Shown piece after piece: positions 32,647 to 41,771 of a DNA stretch of 41,959 bases. Source of the stretch: Bacteroidales bacterium UBA5833 (lineage in GTDB: Bacteria; Bacteroidota; Bacteroidia; Bacteroidales; Lentimicrobiaceae). The stretch covers positions 1-41,959 of the forward strand of contig DJGZ01000036.1 in NCBI GenBank assembly GCA_002433025.1. The letters are read 5' to 3'. The translations under genes and the position numbers were made by a program. The notes beneath the pieces were generated by a model. That model did no database searches and was not told where the DNA came from. It saw only the letters and a program-made list of their open reading frames with translations. Numbering within the stretch: the stretch's first letter is position 1; each line of letters opens with the position of its first letter.

Positions 32647-35600
32647 TCAATCTAAAGTTAAAAAATTTATTTCCAAAACGATCTGATTATATGCAGCCAC
32701 GTTGTCGAGGTGGTTAAGCTGGATTTCGATGGCATTTTCCAGGCTCTGAATCAATCTGAAAAAGTCTGTCTCTCCGTTTTTATAGCTCAGATTTGCGGCC
32801 CTGATGATTTCTTCAGCAAGCAGTCTGCCGTGGCTTTCATAATAACCAATGGCTTCGCTGTAACCGATCAGTTCATTGTTAAGTGTTTTTTTTGCGGCTT
32901 CCAGCCTGAGGCGGAAGTTTCCGAACCTTGCACCAGAAATTTCATATTCAAGTTTTGCCGCATTGATTCTGGCGCGCTGCCCTCCCCATATCAGGGGCAT
33001 GGCCAGCCCGGCCTGGTAGCCATAATAATTCTGGGCACCGGCATAGGAATTGGTGCCATTGAACCAGGTAAGGCTGATTTCGGGCAGGCGTGCATTTTTT
33101 TCCTCTGTAATCTTTCTTCTTGTTACTTCTGCTTCTGCCTGAATAAGTTCTAATCGTGGATTTGCCATGCTGGTGGTTTCGACCGGATACAATGGCTCCA
33201 GTTTTCTGAAGGTAATGTCATAAACAGTATCAGCCTGCAGCAGGCTTTGAAATGCAATCGTTGCCGTGTTCAACTGCGCTGTTATTTGCTTCAGCTGCAG
33301 CACAATCTGTTGTTGTCTGGCCTTTGAATTCAGCATTTCGAGGTATGTATGTCCCCCATGCTCATAGCTCAGGGCTGCAGCAGCGGATAAATTGCTGTAG
33401 AGGCTGTCGAGGTATTGAAACCGTACTTGTTTATTCTTGAGATACAGCAGCTGATTTGCAGCTTTGTGCACTTCCCTGGTCAGTTGATATTTGCTCATTT
33501 CCAGGTTTTTAACGGCTACCATTGTTTCTGCCTGTCCGGTTTTTCGCTGTGCCAGTAACAGGGAAGGGAAGCTGAAAGATTGTTCAGCACCGATTATGTA
33601 GAGGGGTTTCCCGTTTTCGGCAACATTATTCTGGTCAAAGCCATAATAGATGCCGGTTTTGCCAAGGGCAGTCCTGGCAGGCATCATTACTTTGCTTTGT
33701 TCAGCCTGAAGTTCTCCGATTTTTATAGACTGGTTGTTAACAAGGGCTATCGATACTGCCTTTTCGGGAGAAATTTCAACAGGCTGGGCCAGTGCAACAC
33801 CAGCCGGGAGCAGCAGTAAAAGCAGGAGCAGGTTTTTCCGGGAGCGGAAAGGCCATAACCTGATGCTGTTTCTGTTGTCGAAGATTGCATATAGCAGCGG
33901 GAGTGCGATCATGGTAAGCATGGTTGAGGTTATCAGTCCGCCAATCACTACAGTAGCCAGTGGGCGTTGCACTTCGGCGCCCGCGTTTGTTGAAACAGCC
34001 ATCGGAAGAAAGCCCAGGGCTGCAGCAGCAGCGGTAAGAATCACCGGCCTGAGCCGCTGCCGGGTTCCGGTCATGATACGTTCGCGCATGTCTGAGATTC
34101 CCTGTTCCTTTAATTCTTTCAGGTGTTCAATCAGTACAATTCCATTCAGTACGGCTATTCCGAAAAGGGCGATAAACCCGACGCCCGCCGAAATGCTGAA
34201 AGGCATGCCCCTGATCCAGAGCAGGAGCACACCCCCTACAGTTGCCAGGGGAATCGCCGAGAATACCATGGCTGCTTCTTTAAAAGATCCGAAGGCGAAG
34301 TGCAATAAAATAAAAATCAGCAGCATCGCTATGGGAACTGCCAGTTGCAGCCGCTTTGATGCGTTGCGCAGGTTTTCAAACTGGCCGCCATAGGATACCG
34401 TATATCCCGGGGGAAGATTCAGCCGGGTGTCAAGGAGATCTTTTACATCTTTCACTACGGATTCCATATCCCTGTTTCGAACATTGATGCTCACCACCAC
34501 CCGGCGTTGCGTATTGTCGCGCGAAATCTTGGCTGGCCCGGTTGTATATGTGATGTCGGCCAGCTCACTCAGGGGGACCAGTGCGCCACCGGCTAAGGGA
34601 ACCCTCAGGTTCCGGAGGTCTTCAATGCCTTTGCGGGACGATTTGTCCAGCCGGACAACCAGGTCGAAACGCTTTTCGCCCTCAAATATGCTTCCGGCTT
34701 TGGCGCCCCCAAATCCGGCCGCGATATAATGATTCAATTCCCGGGTATTGGTCCCGTACCGGGCAATCATATCGCGCCTGTATTTCACACTCATCTGGGG
34801 CAGTCCGGCAGTTTTTTCAACAATAACATCAGCGGCACCTTCCACCCCGTCGATCAGGTTTTTCACTTCAAAAGCTTTCTGATTGAGCACATCAAGATCT
34901 TCACCAAAGATTTTTACAGCCACATCAGCCCTTACACCCGTGATTAACTCATTAAAGCGCATTTCGATGGGTTGAGTGAATTCATATTCAATTCCCGGAA
35001 TTACCGAAAGCGCTTCCTTAAATTTATCGGCCAGCTCATCTTTACTTTCAGCCGATATCCATTCCTTTTTTGGTTTCAGTTTGATGATGATATCACTTTC
35101 CTCCATCGACATCGGATCCGTGGGAACTTCTGCAGCCCCGATGCGGCTGACAATCTGGTCAACCTCCGGGAAATTTTCGATCAGGATATTTTCCATTTGC
35201 GTTGTCAGTTCAATGGTTTCCGACAACGAAGTTCCTGTCTTAAGCACCGGCTGTATTACAAAATCGCCTTCATCAAGGGTGGGAACAAATTCTCCTCCCA
35301 TTCTGGAGAACAGGATACCAACCAGAATCAGCGAAAGGGCTGCCATCCCGAATACGGATTTTTTATGATCATAAGCCCATTCAATTACTGGTTTGTAACT
35401 CCGGTAGGCGAAGTTCATAATCCAAGCCGAAATGCTTTTCTTATTTTCCTTTGCAGGCCTCAGGAAAATTGATGCGGCGACCGGCAGCCAGGTAAAACAA
35501 AAGATAATGGCTCCTAACAGCGCAAAGCTGAAAGAAAGGGCCATGGGCCTGAACATTTTGCCTTCTACCCCGCTCAGTGAGAGGATGGGAATGAAAACAA

Positions 35601-36984
35601 TAAGGATGATGAACTGACCGAAGATGGCTGAATTCATCATTTTTGAAGCGCCGGTAAAGGTAATGCTGTCGACGAGTTTCTGGCGTTGATTTCCGGCAAG
35701 GCCATCCAGTGCAGTTTTTCGTGTATTCAGGCTTAATGCGATAAACTCCACGATGATGACGGCACCGTCGATGATGATTCCGAAGTCAATGGCTCCAAGG
35801 CTCATCAGGTTGGCATCCACGCCGAAAATGTACATCATTGCAATGGTGAACAGTAGCGAAAGCGGTATCAGTGAGGCAATAACCATTCCTGACCTGAAAT
35901 TGCCCAGCAACAGGACCACCACGAAGATCACGATCAGACAGCCCAGGATCAGGTTTTCAGAAACTGTAAAGGTGGTTTTACTGATCAGTTCGCTGCGTTC
36001 AAGGATTGGATTGATATATACCCCCTCGGGCAGTGTTTTCTGGAGTTCGGCCACCCGTTGTTTCACTTCCCGGATAACTTTACTGGAGTTGGCGTCCTTC
36101 AGCATCATAATCTGGCCAAGTACTTTTTCTCCTTCGCCATTGCCGGTAATGGCCCCGAAGCGGTTGGCATATCCTTCATGAACTTTGGCAATGTCACCCA
36201 CCAGCAGCGGAATACCATTTATATTTCTGATAACGGTTGAATTGATGTCATCGATTGATTTCATCAATCCTTCCCCGCGGATAAAATAGGTTTCATGCTG
36301 CTTCTCGATGTATGCTCCTCCTGCCACACTGTTGTTCCGTTCAAGTGCTTCCAGCACTTCGGCAATTGTAACATGCATGGCATTAAGCACCGAAGGGTTA
36401 ACCGCCACTTCGTACTGTTTAAGGTATCCGCCCCAGGTGTTTATTTCAACAACGCCCGGAATACCCGACAACTGACGCTTTACAATCCAATCCTGAATGG
36501 TTCTTAATTCCATCGCGTCATATCTGTCCTCATAACCGGGTTTGGTATCGAGGATATACTGATAGATTTCTCCCAGTCCCGTGGTGATGGGCCCCATCTC
36601 TGGTGTACCGAAACCCTCAGGTATGTTGGCCGATGCACTTTTGATCTTTTCCGCAATCAGTTGCCGGGGAAGGTAGGTCCCCATTTCATCGTTGAAAACG
36701 ATGGTTACCACAGATAATCCGAATTTTGAAACCGACCGTATCTCCTGAACACCCGGCAGGTTGGCCATCTCGAGTTCAACCGGATAAGTGATAAATTGCT
36801 CAACATCCTGCGTTGATAGATTACCGGAGGTGGTGATTACCTGAACCTGGTTGTTGGTGATGTCCGGTACTGCACCAATGGGTATCTGGGTAATGGAAAA
36901 CAATCCGAAACCAGCTATGGAGAGTGTGAACAGTATTACAATCAGCTTATTGCGGATGCTGAACCCGATAATTCTTTCAAGCAT
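32647..36984 (-). CDS. czcA: CzcA-type heavy-metal RND pump fused to a TolC/CzcC-like outer-membrane channel
   Basis: The 1445-residue protein is a HME-RND cation antiporter (about 1-1045) joined to an outer-membrane efflux domain (about 1072-1445). The pump starts MLERIIGFSIRNK and shows the porter segments and the TM4 motif DFGIIIDGAVIIVE with Asp400, Asp406 and Glu413. These lie two residues below the essential Asp402, Asp408 and Glu415 recalled for CzcA, so the Zn/Co/Cd class fits better than Cu/Ag. At residues 1050-1071 a run of leucines then PAGVALAQ looks like the old signal peptide of the channel gene, kept inside the fusion. The channel part has the helical repeats of TolC (AAALSYEHGGHTYLEMLNS, ISYSEAIGYYESHG in part). 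Such CzcA-CzcC fusions are known in Bacteroidota. It exports divalent metals from the periplasm. Confidence 0.92.
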   Translation of the reverse strand: MLERIIGFSIRNKLIVILFTLSIAGFGLFSITQIPIGAVPDITNNQVQVITTSGNLSTQDVEQFITYPVELEMANLPGVQEIRSVSKFGLSVVTIVFNDEMGTYLPRQLIAEKIKSASANIPEGFGTPEMGPITTGLGEIYQYILDTKPGYEDRYDAMELRTIQDWIVKRQLSGIPGVVEINTWGGYLKQYEVAVNPSVLNAMHVTIAEVLEALERNNSVAGGAYIEKQHETYFIRGEGLMKSIDDINSTVIRNINGIPLLVGDIAKVHEGYANRFGAITGNGEGEKVLGQIMMLKDANSSKVIREVKQRVAELQKTLPEGVYINPILERSELISKTTFTVSENLILGCLIVIFVVVLLLGNFRSGMVIASLIPLSLLFTIAMMYIFGVDANLMSLGAIDFGIIIDGAVIIVEFIALSLNTRKTALDGLAGNQRQKLVDSITFTGASKMMNSAIFGQFIILIVFIPILSLSGVEGKMFRPMALSFSFALLGAIIFCFTWLPVAASIFLRPAKENKKSISAWIMNFAYRSYKPVIEWAYDHKKSVFGMAALSLILVGILFSRMGGEFVPTLDEGDFVIQPVLKTGTSLSETIELTTQMENILIENFPEVDQIVSRIGAAEVPTDPMSMEESDIIIKLKPKKEWISAESKDELADKFKEALSVIPGIEYEFTQPIEMRFNELITGVRADVAVKIFGEDLDVLNQKAFEVKNLIDGVEGAADVIVEKTAGLPQMSVKYRRDMIARYGTNTRELNHYIAAGFGGAKAGSIFEGEKRFDLVVRLDKSSRKGIEDLRNLRVPLAGGALVPLSELADITYTTGPAKISRDNTQRRVVVSINVRNRDMESVVKDVKDLLDTRLNLPPGYTVSYGGQFENLRNASKRLQLAVPIAMLLIFILLHFAFGSFKEAAMVFSAIPLATVGGVLLLWIRGMPFSISAGVGFIALFGIAVLNGIVLIEHLKELKEQGISDMRERIMTGTRQRLRPVILTAAAAALGFLPMAVSTNAGAEVQRPLATVVIGGLITSTMLTMIALPLLYAIFDNRNSIRLWPFRSRKNLLLLLLLLPAGVALAQPVEISPEKAVSIALVNNQSIKIGELQAEQSKVMMPARTALGKTGIYYGFDQNNVAENGKPLYIIGAEQSFSFPSLLLAQRKTGQAETMVAVKNLEMSKYQLTREVHKAANQLLYLKNKQVRFQYLDSLYSNLSAAAALSYEHGGHTYLEMLNSKARQQQIVLQLKQITAQLNTATIAFQSLLQADTVYDITFRKLEPLYPVETTSMANPRLELIQAEAEVTRRKITEEKNARLPEISLTWFNGTNSYAGAQNYYGYQAGLAMPLIWGGQRARINAAKLEYEISGARFGNFRLRLEAAKKTLNNELIGYSEAIGYYESHGRLLAEEIIRAANLSYKNGETDFFRLIQSLENAIEIQLNHLDNVAAYNQIVLEINFLTLD

Positions 36985-37020
36985 GGTATGATTCTTTCGG
37001 GATTTGCATATTTTACGGGA

Positions 37021-37650
37021 TTATTTGATCAGATTATAGCCCTCTTTTGCTGAGGCATCCCCCGGACGGTTCATCAATGCCTTGCCGAACAGAACCTTGG
37101 CCTCCCTGAGTTTGCCCATCCGGTAATTGGTCCAGCCAAACATATGCAGTGCATCGTAGTCGAAAGGATACAGATTTGCAATTTTTTCAAAGTATTTGTA
37201 TGCTGTCTGATATTCCTGCCGACTGTAATAAATCATACCCATCCGGTAATTTACGGTGTAATGATTAGGATCAATCTTCAAGACTTCACTGTAGCGGGTA
37301 ATTACCTGGTTCCAGTTGCCCAGGGCCGCAGCCGGCAGTACAAATCCCAACCGGGCTTCAACCGACATGGGCATCAGTTGTATGGATTTGTTGTAAAAAG
37401 CAATGGATTCGGTAAACCATCCGGCCTGATAGGTGAGCCACCCCAGCCTGAGGTTGATCTCGTATGAGGATTCATCGTAAACCTTTTTCAATGCTTCAAT
37501 GGCTTTGCCATATTCCGCATTGTTTTCCAGGGTATAACTGGTTTTAAATACCTCTTCGAGTACGACCTTTTCCTGGGCTGAAACCCTTAAAGTCGCGAAA
37601 GCCATCAGCATCATCAGGCTGATCATTGATTTTTTCAAGGCAGATTCCAT
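37021..37650 (-). CDS. Exported TPR-repeat protein
   Basis: The 209-residue protein has a signal peptide (MMLMAFATLRVSAQ) and four to five tetratricopeptide repeats (NAEYGKAIEALKKVY, WFTESIAFYNKSIQLMP, NWNQVITRYSEVLKIDPNHY, EYQTAYKYFEKIANLYPFDY, KLREAKVLFGKALMNRP). It probably acts in the periplasm as a scaffold. The ATG at 37650 is set by a clear Shine-Dalgarno AGGAGG 7-12 bases upstream (37657-37662 on the plus strand), rare in this window. Its start overlaps the last 16 bases of the preceding barrel gene, so the two are translationally coupled. It precedes the metal pump by 36 bases in the same operon. Confidence 0.85.
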   Translation of the reverse strand: MESALKKSMISLMMLMAFATLRVSAQEKVVLEEVFKTSYTLENNAEYGKAIEALKKVYDESSYEINLRLGWLTYQAGWFTESIAFYNKSIQLMPMSVEARLGFVLPAAALGNWNQVITRYSEVLKIDPNHYTVNYRMGMIYYSRQEYQTAYKYFEKIANLYPFDYDALHMFGWTNYRMGKLREAKVLFGKALMNRPGDASAKEGYNLIK

Positions 37651-38960
37651 GTTAATCCTCCTGTTATACTTAATGTTTGGTAATTGTAATAATAAATCTT
37701 TCCCGTTGCCGGTTCCGGGAAAAACAGCTCAGTTCCTTCACGGAGAAAAAGCTGGGCCCGCAGGCTGAATCTGAGATAATCACTGTGGATATATATCAGC
37801 CGGGCAGCGAAGCGGTTTTTAGTCTTGTCGAAGGCGTTGTAAAATACCTGCAGATTGTTTTCAGCCGACCCGGTGAGGTTTCCCGCGGTAAATAAAGCTT
37901 CACCCCATAGCGCCGGCAGGATTTTTCCTCCAAACATCAGACTGAAAATCAGGTTCCGGGAGTAATCGTTCTGATTCAGGGCAATGGTCGTGCTGCTGTA
38001 AAGGTTCAGGTTTCCGTAAGGTCTTACGATACATCCCAAAGAGGCCTGGGTAGTCGTCAGCTGATCCGTATGCAGCGACCATAAACCGGCCGAAGCTTCC
38101 CAGACCGGCGAAAGGTAGCTGATCTCTCCCCCGTATGCAATATCATCATATTTTGTATTTCCGGGAGGCCCGATCATGCGGGCGACAATGCTGTCGTCAC
38201 TCCGCAAAGGATTGGAATACCTGACGTCCGATAATCTGAAGGCGGGGCTGATCCTGATTCTCCGTCCGGTTATAAACGATGGAGAAAGGTATGCTTCCAA
38301 CTGCCGCACGGAGTAGCTACCGCTCAACGAATCAAAACCAGTAATTTCAACTATCCTTGTTTTGTTGAAATTCAATGCTGACACGGCTGCATTGATCATC
38401 AGGCTTGAACCGGCCGGAATCAGTGCCCCTGCCAGTGAATAGCAGGAGTTTTTGTTCAGATAGGCTTCAGTATAAAGCCCGTCTCCTGTTTGCCTGTACT
38501 GATCAAACCGGCTGCTATGGTCAGAAAAGGCCGGTCCTGCCTCCACATAGATCAAAGGGTTGAACAGGCGGTTGACTGCCTGGTTTGAATTGCCGGAAGG
38601 CAGGCTTTTCTGAAACCTCCTGGCCTTATCGGGTTGTCCGCTGTAGAGGTATGATTTTACAAGCAGCGAAATGGTAAGTTCATCAAAATTATTGAACTCC
38701 CTTGCTTTTTCCAGATGGCGGGCAGCCCGGGCATACCTTTGCAGTTCAAACGCCGCTATTCCTGTTCTCAGACGTATATAGAAGTAATCCCAGCCCTCCC
38801 CGATGGCCTGTTCGCCGGTGACAAGCAGACTGTCCCACTTCTGTTCGGTATATAACCTGTAGGTGAGTGCTTCGTAATCAATGGCAAACGGCTCCCTGGC
38901 GGATATTTCTCCGGTAAAAGGTAACAGTAATAATAAGGAAGCCAGGAGTCGCAGGCGCAT
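37635..38960 (-). CDS. TPR plus outer-membrane beta-barrel protein (YaiO-like)
   Basis: The 441-residue protein has a signal peptide (LLASLLLLLPFTGEISA). A TPR-like helical N-terminal part follows (about 25-135: YFYIRLRTGIAAFELQRYARAARHLEK in parts). Next comes a beta-rich C-terminal domain (about 150-441) with many alternating aromatic strands (YVEAGPAFSD, SLAGALIPAGSSLMINAAVSAL, FRLSDVRYSNPL, FAARLIYIHSDYLRFSLRAQLF) ending in TLSITGGLTWNLP. This resembles YaiO-type outer-membrane proteins with a periplasmic TPR part, but I cannot name the family with certainty. It lies 7 bases after the urea-transporter fusion and overlaps the next gene by 16. It probably sits in the outer membrane as partner of the operon's TPR protein. 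Confidence 0.8.
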   Translation of the reverse strand: MRLRLLASLLLLLPFTGEISAREPFAIDYEALTYRLYTEQKWDSLLVTGEQAIGEGWDYFYIRLRTGIAAFELQRYARAARHLEKAREFNNFDELTISLLVKSYLYSGQPDKARRFQKSLPSGNSNQAVNRLFNPLIYVEAGPAFSDHSSRFDQYRQTGDGLYTEAYLNKNSCYSLAGALIPAGSSLMINAAVSALNFNKTRIVEITGFDSLSGSYSVRQLEAYLSPSFITGRRIRISPAFRLSDVRYSNPLRSDDSIVARMIGPPGNTKYDDIAYGGEISYLSPVWEASAGLWSLHTDQLTTTQASLGCIVRPYGNLNLYSSTTIALNQNDYSRNLIFSLMFGGKILPALWGEALFTAGNLTGSAENNLQVFYNAFDKTKNRFAARLIYIHSDYLRFSLRAQLFLREGTELFFPEPATGKIYYYNYQTLSITGGLTWNLP

Positions 38961-38967
38961 GGGAGTT

Positions 38968-41160
38968 TCAGTTATTTTTAAAGTGAACGGTTGTGTTTAT
39001 TTTGCCCGATACGATGCTGACGGATTGCAGGCGGTTTTCTGCGATAATCAGGCTGAATAGACAGCCGGCAAGATTTAAACCGGCAACGGACAGTTTACAG
39101 GAAGAGCTGAGCTGAAAGCGGTTGCCGGCCAAATCCTCCTGCATTCCGGTGACTGCCATTTTGTATTCCGGTTTAATGAAAAGATAAAACGGGGCGACAA
39201 TATCCTGAATTACCCTTATCCATGAAACCCCGAATGTGGAAGGCGGGAAGTTATCGCGGGTGACCAGGTCCCTGTGATAAACCATAGGTACCTTGTAAGC
39301 CGAGAGATAGAAAAAGTAAAGCAGGCTGTCGCGGCTCCCTTCATAATGGGTGAAGAAGAACATAGAACCATCGGTGGTGAAATAGGCTTTCGCACCTGAG
39401 GATGAATCTTCAATAAACTGGTTTTTGTAAAGGTCAGCATTCACTTTCCAGGTGCCGTCAGGGAAGGTTCCATTATCACAGCTAAACTCAATGTTCTGGC
39501 CAGGGATGAAGTGAAATGCCTTTACCAGGGCGGGTTCGGGGGCAAGGTTACTCACCTGCTCATTTTTTAACGGAATTTCATAGAGTTTCAGCTTGACGGG
39601 CTCCTGGTAGCTGAGGTACTGTGAAACGGGGTAGTCAAGCGTTGCCGACCCGATGTAAGGCGTGGACTGAAGTTGAAAATGCAGGTGCGGAAACGGTGAT
39701 CTGCCGGAATTGCCACAGCTTGCTATTACCTGTCCCTGATGAACATAAGATCCCTGTCTTACCTTTATGCTGCCTTTCTTCAGGTGACTGAGTTTGGAAT
39801 AGAGCCATTCCGAATGTCTGATTACAATGGTATTGCCCCAGTTGCGGCCAAGGTTGATTTCTCCGGGGGGATTGTCATCAATGCTGTCAGCAATTTCTTC
39901 AACCCAGCCATTGGCCGGTGCTGTTACAGGTTTATCAAAGCAATAATAATCGGAAACTTTAGCCCCTTCCCCTGAAAACTCTTTACCGGCTTCATCCGTA
40001 ATCACAAAATCCCAGGCATGCCGCCACTCCTCCTGATGGGTGAATGCTCCGTTGTGGCCCTGGTTTACAGTCCAGGTTCCGAAAAAGGGGAGTGACACGG
40101 GCAGGTAGCTTTTATTACGGAATCTTTCCCCGGAATTTTGTCCGATGTATAAATTCAGTTCGGGAGAATAATGCTGAACGGCCACAGGTTCCGGTTTCCG
40201 CAGCATCTTTTCCCTGAACTTCATGGCGTAGAGGAAAAGCAATACCATCAGGTTAAATGGCAAAGAATACACCGGCAGCTGGAATATTCCCAGTAATTCT
40301 GCAAATCCTGCGGTAATCATTGAAATAATGGGCGTTATCAGGATAACCCACAAAAACGACCATCCTGATGCAATCATAAAGAAACCGCCAATGGCAATGG
40401 CGGTAAGAATATGGTTGAAACCGATGAAACCATAATTCAGTTCATTCATGTTTGCCCCGATCAGCAGGTAAAAGCCCCAGGCTGAAGCAAATCCGGTAAC
40501 TGACAGCAGGAAAGCTATCCGGGAGTAGAAAAGCAAGCCTGCAGCAATCAATAAGCCTGCAAAGAGATGATATTGAAAGAAGATGGCTCCCAGGGATTTA
40601 AAGTAAGTTTTGATAAACAGCGGCCAGCTCACGTCTCCGAACCATTCGTAAATCCTCACAACCAGCGGGCCGCCCCTTTCATAAATGGTGCTCAGGGTAT
40701 ATATGCCCGATTCTCCGGGGATCATGGTAGAATAATTCCGGGCGGCAAGTGTCGCGATCCAGATTGCTGAAAGGAAGGGGAGTGTAAGGTAGGGCAGGGC
40801 ATATTTACTTAGCAAGCCCTCGAAGGCCAGGGTAATAAAGAGGGTGGCAAGGGCCGTGGCGATCAGCAGCAGGTAAAACTCAGGGCCCGGCTGAAACGAA
40901 AGTCCGAGGCCCAGACCGGTCAGCAGGGGATTGAAACCATAGAAACCCGATAGTATATTCCGCCGGTTCAGGCCAAGTCCCCAGGCCAGCGCATTTGCCG
41001 TAATCAGGGAAAGCAACCCGGCAGCACCTGCATAAATATCGAAGAATGAAACCACCATGAGTAAAAGGCCGAACCAGGGATTTTTCGAAAAGAAAACCAT
41101 GGTATAGCTGTTCACCGTGCTGGTATATACTTTGCTCAGAAGGCCGGCTGGTTCTGACAT
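38968..41160 (-). CDS. Urea-transporter / M23-type peptidase fusion
   Basis: The 730-residue protein joins two recognisable parts. Residues 1-315 form a urea-transporter (UT) membrane domain with about ten hydrophobic segments and the two-fold UT marks FYGFNPLLTGLGLGLSF and FIGFNHILTAIAIGGFF (the second has His where Pro is usual). Residues 360-515 form an extracytoplasmic M23/LytM-like domain with WRHAWDFVITDEAG, ANGWVEEIADSIDD and the zinc motif FPHLHFQLQ near residue 490. Residues 520-730 form an unassigned beta-rich tail. UT proteins are channels for urea; M23 domains cleave or bind peptidoglycan. The first His/Asp pair differs from the usual HxxxD (HxxD here), so catalytic competence is unsure. 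The gene follows the sigma factor by 35 bases. Confidence 0.85.
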   Translation of the reverse strand: MSEPAGLLSKVYTSTVNSYTMVFFSKNPWFGLLLMVVSFFDIYAGAAGLLSLITANALAWGLGLNRRNILSGFYGFNPLLTGLGLGLSFQPGPEFYLLLIATALATLFITLAFEGLLSKYALPYLTLPFLSAIWIATLAARNYSTMIPGESGIYTLSTIYERGGPLVVRIYEWFGDVSWPLFIKTYFKSLGAIFFQYHLFAGLLIAAGLLFYSRIAFLLSVTGFASAWGFYLLIGANMNELNYGFIGFNHILTAIAIGGFFMIASGWSFLWVILITPIISMITAGFAELLGIFQLPVYSLPFNLMVLLFLYAMKFREKMLRKPEPVAVQHYSPELNLYIGQNSGERFRNKSYLPVSLPFFGTWTVNQGHNGAFTHQEEWRHAWDFVITDEAGKEFSGEGAKVSDYYCFDKPVTAPANGWVEEIADSIDDNPPGEINLGRNWGNTIVIRHSEWLYSKLSHLKKGSIKVRQGSYVHQGQVIASCGNSGRSPFPHLHFQLQSTPYIGSATLDYPVSQYLSYQEPVKLKLYEIPLKNEQVSNLAPEPALVKAFHFIPGQNIEFSCDNGTFPDGTWKVNADLYKNQFIEDSSSGAKAYFTTDGSMFFFTHYEGSRDSLLYFFYLSAYKVPMVYHRDLVTRDNFPPSTFGVSWIRVIQDIVAPFYLFIKPEYKMAVTGMQEDLAGNRFQLSSSCKLSVAGLNLAGCLFSLIIAENRLQSVSIVSGKINTTVHFKNN

Positions 41161-41195
41161 AAATGTAAGTCTGAAATTTGGTTAAGCAGAAGGAA

Positions 41196-41771
41196 TCAGT
41201 CGATGTAATCTTTCATTCTCGGATCACTCATAATTGCCTTTTTTAAGCGTTCCTTGCAGTTGTACTTCTTGGTTTTGGCATAATTTTCCGATCCGTAGCC
41301 CATGGTGTCTGCAATGTCCTTTGATGAAAATTTCTGAAGCGAAAGCAGCAGTATCCGTTGGCAATCCTTTTCCATGGCGTTGAAATGCTCCCGGTAGATC
41401 CTGTATTTCATCTGTTCGGCTTCAGCAGCCTCCCTGGTAGCTGATTCCGGTATGTTAAAGAACTTTTCGATAAGGTCAAAGTTGGCGGCTCCCTTACGTT
41501 TTGTCTTGAGCTTTTGCATCCATAGATTCCGGCTGATGGAATAAAGGTAGGTCAGGAAAGAACAGGTAAGGTAGAAGTCATCTTTCTGAACATTTTTGAG
41601 CACCACGATCAGGGATTCCTGGAAAATATCTTCGGCATCTTCATCATTGCCGGTATTTTTCTTGATCAGGTATCTGATGGTGGGGAAAAACTCCTGGTAA
41701 ACATGCTTGATGATATAATCGCTGTTGAGCTTAAGCCCCTCCACGATCGCCCTGTCGGAAAAATGTATCAT
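41196..41771 (-). CDS. RNA polymerase ECF-type sigma factor
   Basis: The 191-residue protein has region 2 with IKKNTGNDEDAEDIFQESLIVVL, then SISRNLWMQKLKTKRK (region 2.4-like). After a linker comes region 4 with AMEKDCQRILLLSLQKFSSKDIADTMGYGSENYAKTKKYNCKERLK, a helix-turn-helix that recognises the -35 element. It belongs to the sigma-70 ECF group. No anti-sigma gene is adjacent. It is the first gene of the minus-strand operon, followed after 35 bases by the urea-transporter/peptidase fusion, so it may control its own operon as well as other genes. The ATG at 41771 is the first in frame. Confidence 0.9.
   Translation of the reverse strand: MIHFSDRAIVEGLKLNSDYIIKHVYQEFFPTIRYLIKKNTGNDEDAEDIFQESLIVVLKNVQKDDFYLTCSFLTYLYSISRNLWMQKLKTKRKGAANFDLIEKFFNIPESATREAAEAEQMKYRIYREHFNAMEKDCQRILLLSLQKFSSKDIADTMGYGSENYAKTKKYNCKERLKKAIMSDPRMKDYID

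Noticed and set aside
33760..33870. Sequencing error joining separate czcA and czcC genes
   Set aside because: The junction reads in one frame without irregularity, and pump-channel fusions of this length are known in Bacteroidota; the internal signal-like segment is better read as a relic.
31512..36984. Copper/silver (Cus-type) specificity for the efflux system
   Set aside because: The TM4 motif is DFGIIIDGAVIIVE, the pattern of the zinc/cobalt/cadmium class, rather than the Cus-type pattern.
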